64,000 nt of DNA from Clostridium sp. OS1-26 (GCF_030915445.1 NZ_CP133264.1:3286001-3350000), one strand, 5' to 3'. Shown: positions 18,157 to 25,818, numbered from the stretch's first letter. The notes: a model not told the origin generated them from the letters alone. Numbers and translations: made by a program.

Positions 18157-18618
18157 GTGGATAATATTAACAATATCATGGAGAGTTTAAAAGAAATATA
18201 TGAAAAAGAAGAAACTCTAGGAAGGATAGCCTTTAAAGGTGAATATGAAAAGTATGGAGTTTCAGAAATACATTGTCTAGATTGTATAGGAAAAATAAAA
18301 GATCCTAACGTTACTAAAATATCTCAAAGTATGAATATGACAAGAAGTGCTATAAGTAAGATTACAAAAAAACTTTTGAATAGTAATCTTATTGATAAGT
18401 ATAAGAAGCCTGAGAATGATAAGGAAATATATTTTAAGTTAACAGAATTAGGGGAAATGTTATATAAAGATCATGAAATAAAACATAAGAAGTGGGAAGA
18501 AAGAAATAATAAATTTTTTAAAGATATAGACAAAGAAGAGCAGGAAGTTGTAGCTAGTTTTTTAAAAAAGTTTAATAATTATTTAGATAAGATAATAGAA
18601 TTGGAAGGAGATATATAA
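18157..18618 (+). CDS. MarR-family transcriptional regulator
   Basis: About 153 aa winged-helix dimer. HTH region: DPNVTKISQSMNMTRSAISKITKKLLNSNLIDKYKKPENDKEIYFKLTELG, with the DK wing. GTG 18157 is preferred over GTG 18148 because AGGAAGG sits 8 bp upstream. It is co-transcribed with the cyclase-family gene (1-bp gap). The direct repeats in its promoter suggest autoregulation. The ligand is unknown. Confidence 0.87.
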   Translation: MDNINNIMESLKEIYEKEETLGRIAFKGEYEKYGVSEIHCLDCIGKIKDPNVTKISQSMNMTRSAISKITKKLLNSNLIDKYKKPENDKEIYFKLTELGEMLYKDHEIKHKKWEERNNKFFKDIDKEEQEVVASFLKKFNNYLDKIIELEGDI

Positions 18619-18619
18619 T

Positions 18620-19165
18620 ATGAATTTACATTTAAAGGAATTTAATATTCCTCAAGAAATATTAAAATGGGGAGATTCGCAGCCAGCACATCAAAGACAA
18701 CATATAGGAACTCATATAGATTGCTACAATCTATCAAGAATAGAATTACCATCAGAAATAGATGTTACTGTAGTAGATGTTAGAAATCTAGATATTATAG
18801 ATATTAATATATTAGATAATATATCGGTTAAAGAAGATTCTTTTATAATATTTAGAACTGGGTATTTGGAGAAGTATGGATACGGAAGCGAAGAATATTT
18901 TAATTCTAAACCAAGTCCATATTTAACTAATGAACTTGTAGATAAATTATTAGATTTTAATGTAAAATTAATAGGAATTGATTTAAGTGGAATACAGCAT
19001 GGAAAAGATCACGTAGCAATAGATAAATATGTTGAAAATAGAGGAGCTTATGTTATAGAGAATATATGTAATTTAGATAAGGTTGATTCAAAATTTAAAG
19101 CAAATTTAAAATGGCTTCAATTAGAAGGTGCTACAGCAATAAAAGTTGAAATTGAAACTTTATGA
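18620..19165 (+). CDS. Cyclase-family (kynurenine formamidase-like) metal-dependent hydrolase
   Basis: 181 aa, short for the PF04199 family (about 200-220). The metal-binding signature is present as HIGTHIDCYN, but the usual D-x-P-x-H continuation is changed, so one canonical His ligand is not obvious. Later FRTGYLEKYG and GIDLSGIQHG..DH match the family's second half. It lies immediately after the MarR gene, so it is probably the regulated enzyme. The substrate (a formamide, lactone or thioester) cannot be told. Confidence 0.75.
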   Translation: MNLHLKEFNIPQEILKWGDSQPAHQRQHIGTHIDCYNLSRIELPSEIDVTVVDVRNLDIIDINILDNISVKEDSFIIFRTGYLEKYGYGSEEYFNSKPSPYLTNELVDKLLDFNVKLIGIDLSGIQHGKDHVAIDKYVENRGAYVIENICNLDKVDSKFKANLKWLQLEGATAIKVEIETL

Positions 19166-19186
19166 ATTTATAGATAAATGCTCTTA

Positions 19187-19254
19187 AAAGTTGACTTATT
19201 CTTGGCTAAATACATTGATATACAAGACTTCTAATGAAGGAATAAGTCAACTTT
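19187..19254 (+). terminator. Hairpin after MarR/cyclase operon
   Basis: AAAGTTGACTTATTC (19187-19201) is perfectly complementary to GAATAAGTCAACTTT (19240-19254), with a 38-nt loop and only a short T tract. A terminator is likely, but the large loop is atypical. Confidence 0.5.
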
Positions 19255-19364
19255 ATGGTTAACAAATCTACATTATAAAGTACATAAAAAACTGTACTTA
19301 ATACCTGCTACGGTTAATTGTAACATAAATGAAGTAGACTTTTCTGTAAATATATATTAAAACA

Positions 19365-19393
19365 TTGAAATTATAAAATGTTTATGGTATAAT
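19365..19393 (+). promoter_or_regulatory. Promoter of the tandem-GNAT leader
   Basis: -35 TTGAAA (19365-19370), a 17-bp spacer, -10 TATAAT (19388-19393). Transcription would start near 19400, about 27 nt before the leader ORF and 230 nt before the acetyltransferase gene. Confidence 0.75.
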
Positions 19394-19426
19394 CTGGTAT
19401 ATGAATTTTGGAAGGAGTGGTTGAAC

Positions 19427-19495
19427 ATGATTAAGATAAACAGTAGATTTGTAATTGAATTTTTATGTCCAACTACTTCAAGTGAAAGTTATTAA
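19427..19495 (+). CDS. 22-codon leader peptide of a transcription attenuator
   Basis: ATG 19427 is preceded by GGAAGGAGTGG. The 22-residue peptide starts MIKINSRFVIEF and ends SSESY. Codons 15-19 (CCA ACT ACT TCA AG) are themselves one arm of the antiterminator (19469-19482). A ribosome that completes the ORF would cover this arm and allow the terminator. A ribosome stalled early would leave it free. This arrangement, rather than peptide similarity, is the evidence that the ORF is real. Confidence 0.7.
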   Translation: MIKINSRFVIEFLCPTTSSESY

Positions 19496-19598
19496 ATATA
19501 ATTTTGATTTGTAACTATTGTTATCGTTATGATCAACATTATAAAGGCGATTTTATTAACCTTGAAGTAGTTAGGACAACTATTTCAGGGCATTTTTG
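19469..19598 (+). promoter_or_regulatory. Antiterminator/terminator attenuator upstream of tandem-GNAT gene
   Basis: Arm 2 (19469-19482, CCAACTACTTCAAG) can pair with arm 3 (19561-19575, CTTGAAGTAGTTAGG) over 12 contiguous bp plus 2. Arm 3 (19560-19572) can instead pair with arm 4 (19578-19590, AACTATTTCAGGG) over 13 positions including G-U pairs. That gives a 5-nt loop followed by CATTTTTG, a rho-independent terminator. The two folds are mutually exclusive. The design matches ribosome-mediated attenuators known for antibiotic-induced genes in Firmicutes; which inducer acts here is unknown. Confidence 0.75.
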
Positions 19599-19631
19599 CG
19601 TCCGAATTTTGATTTGAAGAGGTGTTTTAAA

Positions 19632-20531
19632 ATGTCAGAAAAAATGTTAAATGAAACCGTTTCTTTAAAACAATATATATCAGAAAAGGAGTATAAAGAA
19701 ATAAACCAACTTGAAGAACTTTGCTGTGCACAGGATAAAACAAATCTAAAGCTAGAATTAGACTATAAGTTAAATATAAGGAGAAATTCTGAAATAGGAC
19801 TAAAAGAGATTAATGAGTTTCTATATTATGTTGATGATATTTTAGTAGCCTACCTGGGTATTTCAAGTTTTGGAGGTAGTAATATTGGTGAAATCAATGG
19901 AATGACTCATCCCGACTTTCGAAGAAAGGGGTTATTTAAAAAGATCTTTGAACTTGCAATGGAGGAGTGTAAGAAGAGAAACTTTAATAAGGTATTGTTA
20001 TTATCCGATAGTAATTCTAACTTAGGTGTTAGATTTATAAACTCTGTTTGCAGTGAATATGATTTTTCAGAGTATAGAATGAAGTTACTTAACAAAACTA
20101 CTTTAGAAAGCACAAGTTCTATTAAACTAAGAAAAGCTGAAAAGTTGGATGGAAAAGAAATTGGGAGACAAAATGCAATATTTTTTAACCATTCAGAGGA
20201 ATGTGAACCCTTTCTAGAAGAATACGAGGAAGAATTAGATAGAAACACATATATGGTTGAACTAAATGAAAGGGTTATTGGAAAAATTGCGGTAAGCTAT
20301 AGTGATGATTCAGCTTTTATAAGCGGTTTTGGAATATTGCCTGATTTCCGAGGTAAAGGATATGGAAAAGCAGCATTAAAAGAAGCTTTACGCTTAATAA
20401 ATGAAAAAAATATCTATGAGATAGAATTGGATGTAGAGTGTAAAAACAATACTGCACTTAATTTGTACAAAGCTTGTGGTTTTGAAGAGCTGTCTGCGAT
20501 GAATTATTATAAGTTACAATATTTTAAATAG
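19632..20531 (+). CDS. Tandem GNAT acetyltransferase
   Basis: About 299 aa with two GNAT modules. The N-terminal module carries GEINGMTHPDFRRKGLFKKIFELAMEEC. The C-terminal module carries the acetyl-CoA pyrophosphate loop in GFGILPDFRGKGYGKAALKEAL and the NNTALNLYKACGFEE end. ATG 19632 follows GAAGAGGTG; an upstream in-frame start at 19596 would lie in the attenuator. The gene sits behind a leader ORF and a terminator/antiterminator switch. This suggests drug- or translation-stress-induced expression, so antibiotic acetylation is a reasonable but unproven guess. Confidence 0.85.
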   Translation: MSEKMLNETVSLKQYISEKEYKEINQLEELCCAQDKTNLKLELDYKLNIRRNSEIGLKEINEFLYYVDDILVAYLGISSFGGSNIGEINGMTHPDFRRKGLFKKIFELAMEECKKRNFNKVLLLSDSNSNLGVRFINSVCSEYDFSEYRMKLLNKTTLESTSSIKLRKAEKLDGKEIGRQNAIFFNHSEECEPFLEEYEEELDRNTYMVELNERVIGKIAVSYSDDSAFISGFGILPDFRGKGYGKAALKEALRLINEKNIYEIELDVECKNNTALNLYKACGFEELSAMNYYKLQYFK

Positions 20532-20620
20532 CGAACTTGTAATAAAGGATGCAAAAGGACTTACATTAGGAAGTTAAATGCAAAGAACACATTTTCATAG
20601 AGGGGATAGGATATCAATGT

Positions 20621-22066
20621 ATGATAAGTATTAATTGGAAACCAAATAAAAATTCTTCTATTCCGTTATATAAGCAGATTGTTGATTACATCAAGGAAAA
20701 AATAGCAACAGGTGAATGGAGTATTTCGAGCAAGCTGCCAACTCAGAGAGAACTGGCAGAAAGATTTGAAGTAAACAGGAGTACTGTTGTGGAGGCTTTA
20801 GATGATCTGAAGGCAGAGGGGTTAATTGAAGGAAAAAGCGGTGGAGGAACAACTATAGTTAATAATACATGGTCTCTATTAGTATCAACACCACCACCCA
20901 ACTGGCAGAGTTATATTTCAAGTGGAATACATAAACCTAATTTATCTATAATTCAAGCAATCAATAAATTTGAGTATAAAGAAAATATGATACGGTTAGG
21001 TACAGGAGAACTTTCTCCTGAGTTATTTCCTAAAGAAATGATGAAAGTAGTTTTAGATAGTGTTGGAAATAAGATAGAATCTTTAGGATACGAAGAGCCA
21101 AAAGGATCATTGTATTTAAGACAAATTATAAGCCAATATCTAAAGAAATATGAAATAAACGTTTCCCCAGATTCAATATTGATTGTGTCAGGTTCACTAC
21201 AGGCATTGCAATTGATTTCTCTTGGTATCCTACACCCTGGTTCTACTGTGCTTTCAGAAAAACTATCTTATATAAAATCACTTCATGTATTCCAATCAGC
21301 AGGAATGAGGGTAAAGGGAATAGCAATGGATAGCCAGGGAATTAAAATAAGTGAAATTATGAATAGCTTAAATAGAACAACCACGCTGCTCTATACTATA
21401 CCTACATTTCATAATCCTACTGGAATTGTTATGCCGCAGCATAAACGAAATGAACTACTAGAAGTATGTGAAAAAGCAAGGCTACCCATTATTGAGGATG
21501 ATGCATATAGAGAGCTGTGGCTTGATGCAGAGCCGCCACTGCCTTTAAAAGCTAAAGATAAAAATGGCAGTGTACTATACATGGGGACTATTTCGAAATC
21601 CTTAGCAGCTGGAATTAGAATTGGTTGGTTAATTGGACCGGAGCCTGTTATAGAGCGGTTAGGAGATATAAAAATGCAGACGGATTATGGCTCAAGTTCG
21701 CTTTCACAATGGGCTTTAGCAGAATGGATCTCAAGCGGACTTTATGAAAAATATCTTGAAGAACTTAGAGAGAAGCTAAGGGTTAAAAGACAGGTGGCAC
21801 TAAATGCTCTTGAAAAGTATTTTTCTGATATAGCTACATGGAATAAACCTAGTGGAGGATTTTATATATGGCTAAAATTAAAAAAACAGATAGCAATGGA
21901 AAAATTGTTTTACCTGTGTTGCGACAATGGTATATTAATTAATCCAGGAAACGTATATGATTTTTCTAAAAATCTAAACCTTAGAATTTCTTATTCATAC
22001 TCCTCTTTATATGATTTAGAAAATGGATTAAAAAGACTTTCGCAAATGATTAGGCTGTTAAATTAA
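20621..22066 (+). CDS. MocR-type GntR regulator with aminotransferase domain
   Basis: 481 aa fusion. The GntR winged helix (about 1-80) has IPLYKQIVDYIKEKIATGEW and LPTQRELAERFEVNRSTVVEALDDLKAEGLIEG. A fold-type I PLP domain follows: HNPTGIVMP, EDDAYRELW, and GTISKSLAAGIRIGW with the Schiff-base Lys. MocR regulators (PdxR, GabR) use PLP and an amino compound as effectors. The LysE-type exporter 120 bp downstream is the likely target. Its own gene ends in a terminator that overlaps the stop codon. Confidence 0.92.
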   Translation: MISINWKPNKNSSIPLYKQIVDYIKEKIATGEWSISSKLPTQRELAERFEVNRSTVVEALDDLKAEGLIEGKSGGGTTIVNNTWSLLVSTPPPNWQSYISSGIHKPNLSIIQAINKFEYKENMIRLGTGELSPELFPKEMMKVVLDSVGNKIESLGYEEPKGSLYLRQIISQYLKKYEINVSPDSILIVSGSLQALQLISLGILHPGSTVLSEKLSYIKSLHVFQSAGMRVKGIAMDSQGIKISEIMNSLNRTTTLLYTIPTFHNPTGIVMPQHKRNELLEVCEKARLPIIEDDAYRELWLDAEPPLPLKAKDKNGSVLYMGTISKSLAAGIRIGWLIGPEPVIERLGDIKMQTDYGSSSLSQWALAEWISSGLYEKYLEELREKLRVKRQVALNALEKYFSDIATWNKPSGGFYIWLKLKKQIAMEKLFYLCCDNGILINPGNVYDFSKNLNLRISYSYSSLYDLENGLKRLSQMIRLLN

Positions 22067-22083
22067 ATTTTAACAGCTTTTTT
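22054..22083 (+). terminator. Terminator of MocR gene
   Basis: GCTGTTAAA (22054-22062) pairs with TTTAACAGC (22069-22077), followed by T6. The stem overlaps the stop codon. Confidence 0.8.
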
Positions 22084-22188
22084 GGTTGGGTTAAAAAAAT
22101 TTTCTTGGTTGGAGACAGAGAGTTTTTTAATAATTATAATTAGGATCAGAGAGTGTAGGTAAAAGACAAATAATAAGGGGGAAGAGGT

Positions 22189-22806
22189 ATGTTTAAATAT
22201 GTTATACAGGGGTTTCTATTGGGAATTGCTTACGTTGCGCCGATAGGTATGCAAAATCTTTATGTAATTAATACAGCCATAAGCAAAAATAAAATAAGAG
22301 CATATCAGGTGGCTTTAATAACAAGTTTTTTTGATATTTCCTTAGCCTTAGGATGTTTTTACGGAATAGGAATCTTAATGGAAAAATCCAAGATGTTAAA
22401 ATTAACGGTTATGCTAATTGGAGCCATTGTAGTTGTAAACATTGGAATCCAGCTTATACGAAGTACATCCAATATAAAACAAGAAGTAGATGTAAATCAA
22501 TCTATGCTGCAAGTAATTGTGAATTGCTTTATGGTAACTTGGATTAATCCACAAGCCTTAATTGATGGCTCATTACTGCTTGGTGGCTTTAGGTTAGCAT
22601 TACCATATGAGGCTTTAGGGTTGTTTATTATTGGAGTTTGCTTTGCTTCAATAGTGTGGTTTACGGGAATAACAACCATTGTAGCCACTCTTAAACATAA
22701 TTTTAATAATAAAGTTATTAAAATTATAAACGTTATTTGTGGTGGAGTGCTCGTCTACTATGGACTAAAGCTTGGATATAGTTTTTTAATTAGTATACAT
22801 TCATAA
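22189..22806 (+). CDS. LysE/ArgO-family amino-acid exporter
   Basis: 205 aa membrane protein with about six helices and the family N-terminus FLLGIAYVAPIGMQNLYVINTA. The WINPQALIDGSLLLGGF segment is also typical of LysE/ArgO. It exports basic amino acids or analogues. The neighbouring MocR regulator suggests control by an amino compound. The ribosome site is GGGGGAAGAGG. The exact substrate is unknown. Confidence 0.9.
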   Translation: MFKYVIQGFLLGIAYVAPIGMQNLYVINTAISKNKIRAYQVALITSFFDISLALGCFYGIGILMEKSKMLKLTVMLIGAIVVVNIGIQLIRSTSNIKQEVDVNQSMLQVIVNCFMVTWINPQALIDGSLLLGGFRLALPYEALGLFIIGVCFASIVWFTGITTIVATLKHNFNNKVIKIINVICGGVLVYYGLKLGYSFLISIHS

Positions 22807-22937
22807 TGCAAACATATAAAACTTTATTGACACTATTATGCAAACGTGTTATTATTTTGGTGAACATATGTTCTGATTATCGTAAATTTAGCTACAAAAT
22901 TAGCATAGGCGATTAAAGAATTGAAGGAGCAATTTTT

Positions 22938-22958
22938 ATGAACAAGGAGAAAAAATAA
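22938..22958 (+). CDS. Six-codon mini-ORF coupled to hydrolase gene
   Basis: AAGGAGC then ATG AAC AAG GAG AAA AAA TAA (MNKEKK). The TAA shares its last base with the hydrolase ATG (TAATG). The AAGGAGAAA inside the mini-ORF is the hydrolase ribosome site. It may couple translation, or it may be chance. Confidence 0.35.
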   Translation: MNKEKK

Positions 22959-23776
22959 TGGAATGTAAGATGAAAAATATATCTGTAAACTATGAAGTAA
23001 TAGGTAGTGGAAAGCCAATTATTATAATACATGGTTATCACGTAGACCATAGATTAATGACAGGATGTATGGAGCCTATATTTAATAATAGAGATGGATA
23101 TAAGAGGATATATATTGACTTACCGGGAATGGGAAAAACCAAAGGTGAAGATTGGATTACAAATTCTGATACAATGCTGGACATTTTAATTAATTTTATT
23201 GAAAAAGTTATTCCAAATGAAAACTTTTTACTTGCAGGTGAATCCTACGGTGGATATTTAGCAAGAGGAATAGTACATAAAATGAAAGATAGAGTAGATG
23301 GGTTATTTTTATTATGTCCTGTTATTATTGCAGATTTTAAGAAACGTAACGTTCCATCACATATTATTTTAAAGAGAGATGATGAATTATTATCGCAGCT
23401 TGAACCATCTGATACGAAAGGTTTTTCTTCAATACAAGTAATACAAAGTAGAGAAGTTTGGGATAGGTATAGAGATGAAATTTTACCTGGTATAAGACAG
23501 GCAGATAGTAATTTTTTACTCAATCTTCAACAAAAAGGATATGCGTTTTCATTCGATGTAGATAGAATGAATGAAAAGTTTAATAAGCCAACTCTTATAC
23601 TATTAGGACGTCAAGATTCAACTGTAGGTTATAAAGATACTTGGAGTATTTTAGACAACTATCCGAGAGCAACTTTTGCTGTATTGGATAGAGCAGGACA
23701 TAATTTGCAGATAGAACAGGTACAGCTATTTAATTCATTAGTTAATGAATGGCTTGAAAGGGTTAATGAAGCATAA
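22958..23776 (+). CDS. Alpha/beta-fold hydrolase
   Basis: 272 aa. Oxyanion HG motif in IIIIHGYHVDHR. The nucleophile elbow is GESYGG (Ser about residue 95). The acid is probably in LGRQDSTVG and the catalytic His in DRAGHNLQIEQ. It is a soluble esterase- or lyase-like enzyme of the proline-iminopeptidase/haloperoxidase group. Neighbours give no pathway. ATG 22958 follows AAGGAGAAAA. Confidence 0.87.
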   Translation: MECKMKNISVNYEVIGSGKPIIIIHGYHVDHRLMTGCMEPIFNNRDGYKRIYIDLPGMGKTKGEDWITNSDTMLDILINFIEKVIPNENFLLAGESYGGYLARGIVHKMKDRVDGLFLLCPVIIADFKKRNVPSHIILKRDDELLSQLEPSDTKGFSSIQVIQSREVWDRYRDEILPGIRQADSNFLLNLQQKGYAFSFDVDRMNEKFNKPTLILLGRQDSTVGYKDTWSILDNYPRATFAVLDRAGHNLQIEQVQLFNSLVNEWLERVNEA

Positions 23777-23854
23777 TTAAGTTGTAAATAATTTGTTTTT
23801 CTATCTATTAATAGAAAAGGTTATTAATATAAATTATGATAAAGGAGATTGAAT

Positions 23855-24172
23855 ATGAAAAAAATAGGTATTATAAACTGTTATAATGAGAGTAAAAAGT
23901 GTCCAGGCACAGGTTGTTTTAATGCATTTAATGATAGAGCAGCTTCCTTTAAAGACTATGATTTAGAGTATGTTGTTTCGGGTTTTGTACATTGTAATGG
24001 TTGCAGTAAAGATTCAGCAGAATTAGTTTTGGAAAGAGCTAAGACAATGAAAGAAGCTGGGATTGAAGTAATTCATTTATCTACTTGTATGAAGAAAATG
24101 TGCCCTAGATATGATGAACACCTAAAAGTACTGTCAAAAGATTTTGAAGTTGTTGGATATACTCACGACTAA
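23855..24172 (+). CDS. CGGC-domain (metal-binding) protein
   Basis: 105 aa with many conserved cysteines: NCYNESKKCPGTGCFNAF, VHCNGCSKDSA and LSTCMKKMCPRY. This is the pattern of the CGGC domain family found in anaerobes, presumed to bind metal or an Fe-S cluster. The ATG at 23855 is preferred over a TTG at 23849 because AAAGGAGA lies 7 bp upstream. Function is unknown. A short CCGTCCT/AGGATGG hairpin follows at 24224-24241. Confidence 0.8.
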   Translation: MKKIGIINCYNESKKCPGTGCFNAFNDRAASFKDYDLEYVVSGFVHCNGCSKDSAELVLERAKTMKEAGIEVIHLSTCMKKMCPRYDEHLKVLSKDFEVVGYTHD

Positions 24173-24268
24173 AGAGTGTGTTTAATAAAATTCATTGAAA
24201 TATATTAGAAAGCCATAAAATTGCCGTCCTTTTTAGGATGGTCTAAAATTATCTTTATTAAATGGTTG

Positions 24269-24297
24269 TTGACAATAATAGGGTTTTATTATAAGAT
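24269..24297 (+). promoter_or_regulatory. Promoter of Vat-gene leader
   Basis: -35 TTGACA (24269-24274). A -10 candidate is TAAGAT (24292-24297, 17-bp spacer) or TATAAG at 24290-24295. It would give a leader of about 375 nt before the acetyltransferase gene. A second possible promoter, TTGTGT-17-TATAAT, ends near 24573. Confidence 0.55.
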
Positions 24298-24337
24298 TAA
24301 CTAGGAATTTAATTATAGAAAAAGGAGATTTAATCAG

Positions 24338-24361
24338 ATGATCATAGTTGTTCTTAACTAA
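24338..24361 (+). CDS. Seven-codon leader peptide upstream of vat-like gene
   Basis: AAAGGAGA (24321-24328) precedes ATG 24338. The ORF encodes MIIVVLN and ends at 24361. Its codons TTGTTCTTAA can pair with TTAAGAACAA near 24429-24438. An intervening hairpin AAAGTTCT/AGAACTTT (24394-24401 with 24407-24414) could compete. The layout suits ribosome-controlled expression of a ribosome-drug resistance gene. Confidence 0.55.
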   Translation: MIIVVLN

Positions 24362-24591
24362 ACTATTAAAATTAAATAGTTTGCATTGCTTTAAAAGTTC
24401 TAGAACAGAACTTTATTTAATCATGCATTTTAAGAACAATATTTTCTATTAAACTCTTTTCTATATAAACAAGATAACTACAAATACACACATATAAAAA
24501 TATATGTTTATATTAGTTGCAATTAAAATATAGGCTATATATATTGTGTATTAAGTTTAATTTAAATATAATAAAAGAGCTTTATGTAAAT

Positions 24592-24639
24592 AAAATCCCC
24601 GTGGATGATATTGTTCATCTGTGGGGATTTTTAATTTTT
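24592..24639 (+). terminator. Terminator/attenuator directly before vat-like gene
   Basis: AAAATCCCCGTGGATGA (24592-24608) pairs with TCATCTGTGGGGATTTT (24615-24631) over 17 positions, three of them consecutive G-U pairs, with a 6-nt loop. TTTAATTTTT follows. No gene ends nearby: the CGGC gene stops 420 bp upstream and has its own hairpin. The terminator therefore most likely controls readthrough into the gene at 24679. Confidence 0.75.
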
Positions 24640-24678
24640 AAATTTAAGAAGAATTTAATTGCTAAGGAGATGATATAT

Positions 24679-25317
24679 ATGAATAAATTTGGACCAAATC
24701 CAGATAGTATTTACCCTAATGAAAATATAAAAAGCATTTGCTATATAAAAAATGTTATTAAAAATCCTAATATTAAGATTGGAGAATACACTTATTATAG
24801 TGATATAAATGGAGCAGAAAAGTTTGAAGAGCATGTTACTCATCATTATGAATTTATAGGAGATAAACTTATTATAGGTAAGTTTTGTGCCATTGCAAAA
24901 GGAATAGAGTTTGTTATGAATGGTGCAAATCATAGGATGAAATCCGTAACTACATATCCTTTTAACATTATGGGGAATGGATGGGAGAAAGTCACACCTA
25001 CCCTTGAAGATTTACCCTTTAAAGGTGATACTGTAGTTGGAAATGATGTATGGATTGGACAGAATGTTACAGTAATGCCTGGCGTGCATGTTGGAGATGG
25101 TTCAATTATTGCTGCTAATTCCGTAGTAACAAAAGATATTCCTCCATACCATATCGCTGGAGGTAATCCGTGTAAAATTATAAAAAAGAGATTTAATGAT
25201 GAATTAATTGATTATTTATTAAAATTAAAATGGTGGGATTGGTCAGAAGAAAAGATATTTAAAAATATTGAAGCACTTTGTAGTGCAGACTTAGATAAAA
25301 TTAAGTCTATCAAATAA
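24679..25317 (+). CDS. Vat-family (xenobiotic/streptogramin A-type) O-acetyltransferase
   Basis: 212 aa left-handed beta-helix (hexapeptide repeat) enzyme using acetyl-CoA. The N-terminus MNKFGPNPDSIYPNENIKSI, the catalytic-region MNGANHRM, the SVTTYPF segment, and the repeats VVGNDVWIGQNVTVMPGVHVGDGSIIAANSVVTKDIPPYHIAGGNP are typical of Vat/CatB proteins. ATG 24679 follows AAGGAGATG; the in-frame start at 24517 would lie across the terminator. Family members acetylate group A streptogramins or chloramphenicol. The leader ORF and attenuator support drug induction, but the substrate is inferred. Confidence 0.88.
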   Translation: MNKFGPNPDSIYPNENIKSICYIKNVIKNPNIKIGEYTYYSDINGAEKFEEHVTHHYEFIGDKLIIGKFCAIAKGIEFVMNGANHRMKSVTTYPFNIMGNGWEKVTPTLEDLPFKGDTVVGNDVWIGQNVTVMPGVHVGDGSIIAANSVVTKDIPPYHIAGGNPCKIIKKRFNDELIDYLLKLKWWDWSEEKIFKNIEALCSADLDKIKSIK

Positions 25318-25380
25318 CTTTTTAAAGTGAGTATAATTTTGATAGGAGAAATTATAGCAGAAAAAAGGAGGTAAGTAGTT

Positions 25381-25407
25381 ATGAGAAAACTTATTATTAA
25401 CGCATAG
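25381..25407 (+). CDS. Eight-codon leader ORF between vat-like and CD3324 genes
   Basis: A very strong ribosome site, AAAAAAGGAGGT, stands before ATG 25381. The peptide is MRKLIINA. The stop is immediately followed by the 5' arm of a hairpin. Codons ATTATTAAC contain TTATTAAC (25394-25401), which pairs with GTTAATAA (25421-25428) in the hairpin loop. Confidence 0.55.
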   Translation: MRKLIINA

Positions 25408-25455
25408 CAAAGGCTATTGTGTTAATAACATAATCAAGAAAATAGCCTTTGTTTA
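25408..25455 (+). promoter_or_regulatory. Terminator-like hairpin abutting leader ORF
   Basis: CAAAGGCTATT (25408-25418) pairs with AATAGCCTTTG (25441-25451), then TTTA. The alternative pairing 25394-25401 with 25421-25428 is mutually exclusive in practice. A ribosome held at the leader stop would block the 5' arm. It is a possible attenuator for the CD3324 gene and also the likely end of the vat-like transcript. Confidence 0.55.
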
Positions 25456-25491
25456 ATCCTAAGTAAGAAAGTTAAATTTAGGAGGAACATA

Positions 25492-25764
25492 ATGTGCTAT
25501 ATTAAAGCTGAAGATATATTTCCCCAAGAGATAATTGACCTAATCCATCAGTATGTGGATGGAGAATATATATATATTCCTAAAAAAGAAGGTAATAAAA
25601 AGAAATGGGGAGAAACAACTAATATAAGAAAAGAAATTGAAGTTAGAAATGCAGCTATTTACGAAGAGTTTAATAGAGGTATAGGTAAAGAGTATCTTGC
25701 TAACCAGTATTTTTTATCAAGAAAAAGTATAGACAGAATTATTTTACAGCAAAAAAGAAAATAA
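25492..25764 (+). CDS. CD3324-family (Mor-activator-like HTH) protein
   Basis: 90 aa. It contains PQEIIDLIHQYVDGEYIYIPKKE and a C-terminal helix-turn-helix, NRGIGKEYLANQYFLSRKSIDRIILQQKR. This matches the clostridial CD3324 family related to the Mor/C transcription activators of phage Mu. The ribosome site is TTAGGAGGAA. It sits behind a leader-ORF hairpin and ends in a strong terminator. Its target is unknown. Confidence 0.82.
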   Translation: MCYIKAEDIFPQEIIDLIHQYVDGEYIYIPKKEGNKKKWGETTNIRKEIEVRNAAIYEEFNRGIGKEYLANQYFLSRKSIDRIILQQKRK

Positions 25765-25772
25765 CTAGGTCA

Positions 25773-25818
25773 ATGAGTCATAAATTAATCTTATATAGTT
25801 TATGGCTCATTTTTATTT
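25773..25818 (+). terminator. Terminator of CD3324 gene
   Basis: ATGAGTCATAAA (25773-25784) pairs with TTTATGGCTCAT (25799-25810), followed by TTTTATTT. Confidence 0.8.

Noticed and set aside
19427..19495. Resemblance of the leader residues RFVIEF to the IFVI stall motif of the ErmC leader
   Set aside because: Only three or four residues agree, and the ORF length and RNA layout differ. No homology is claimed.
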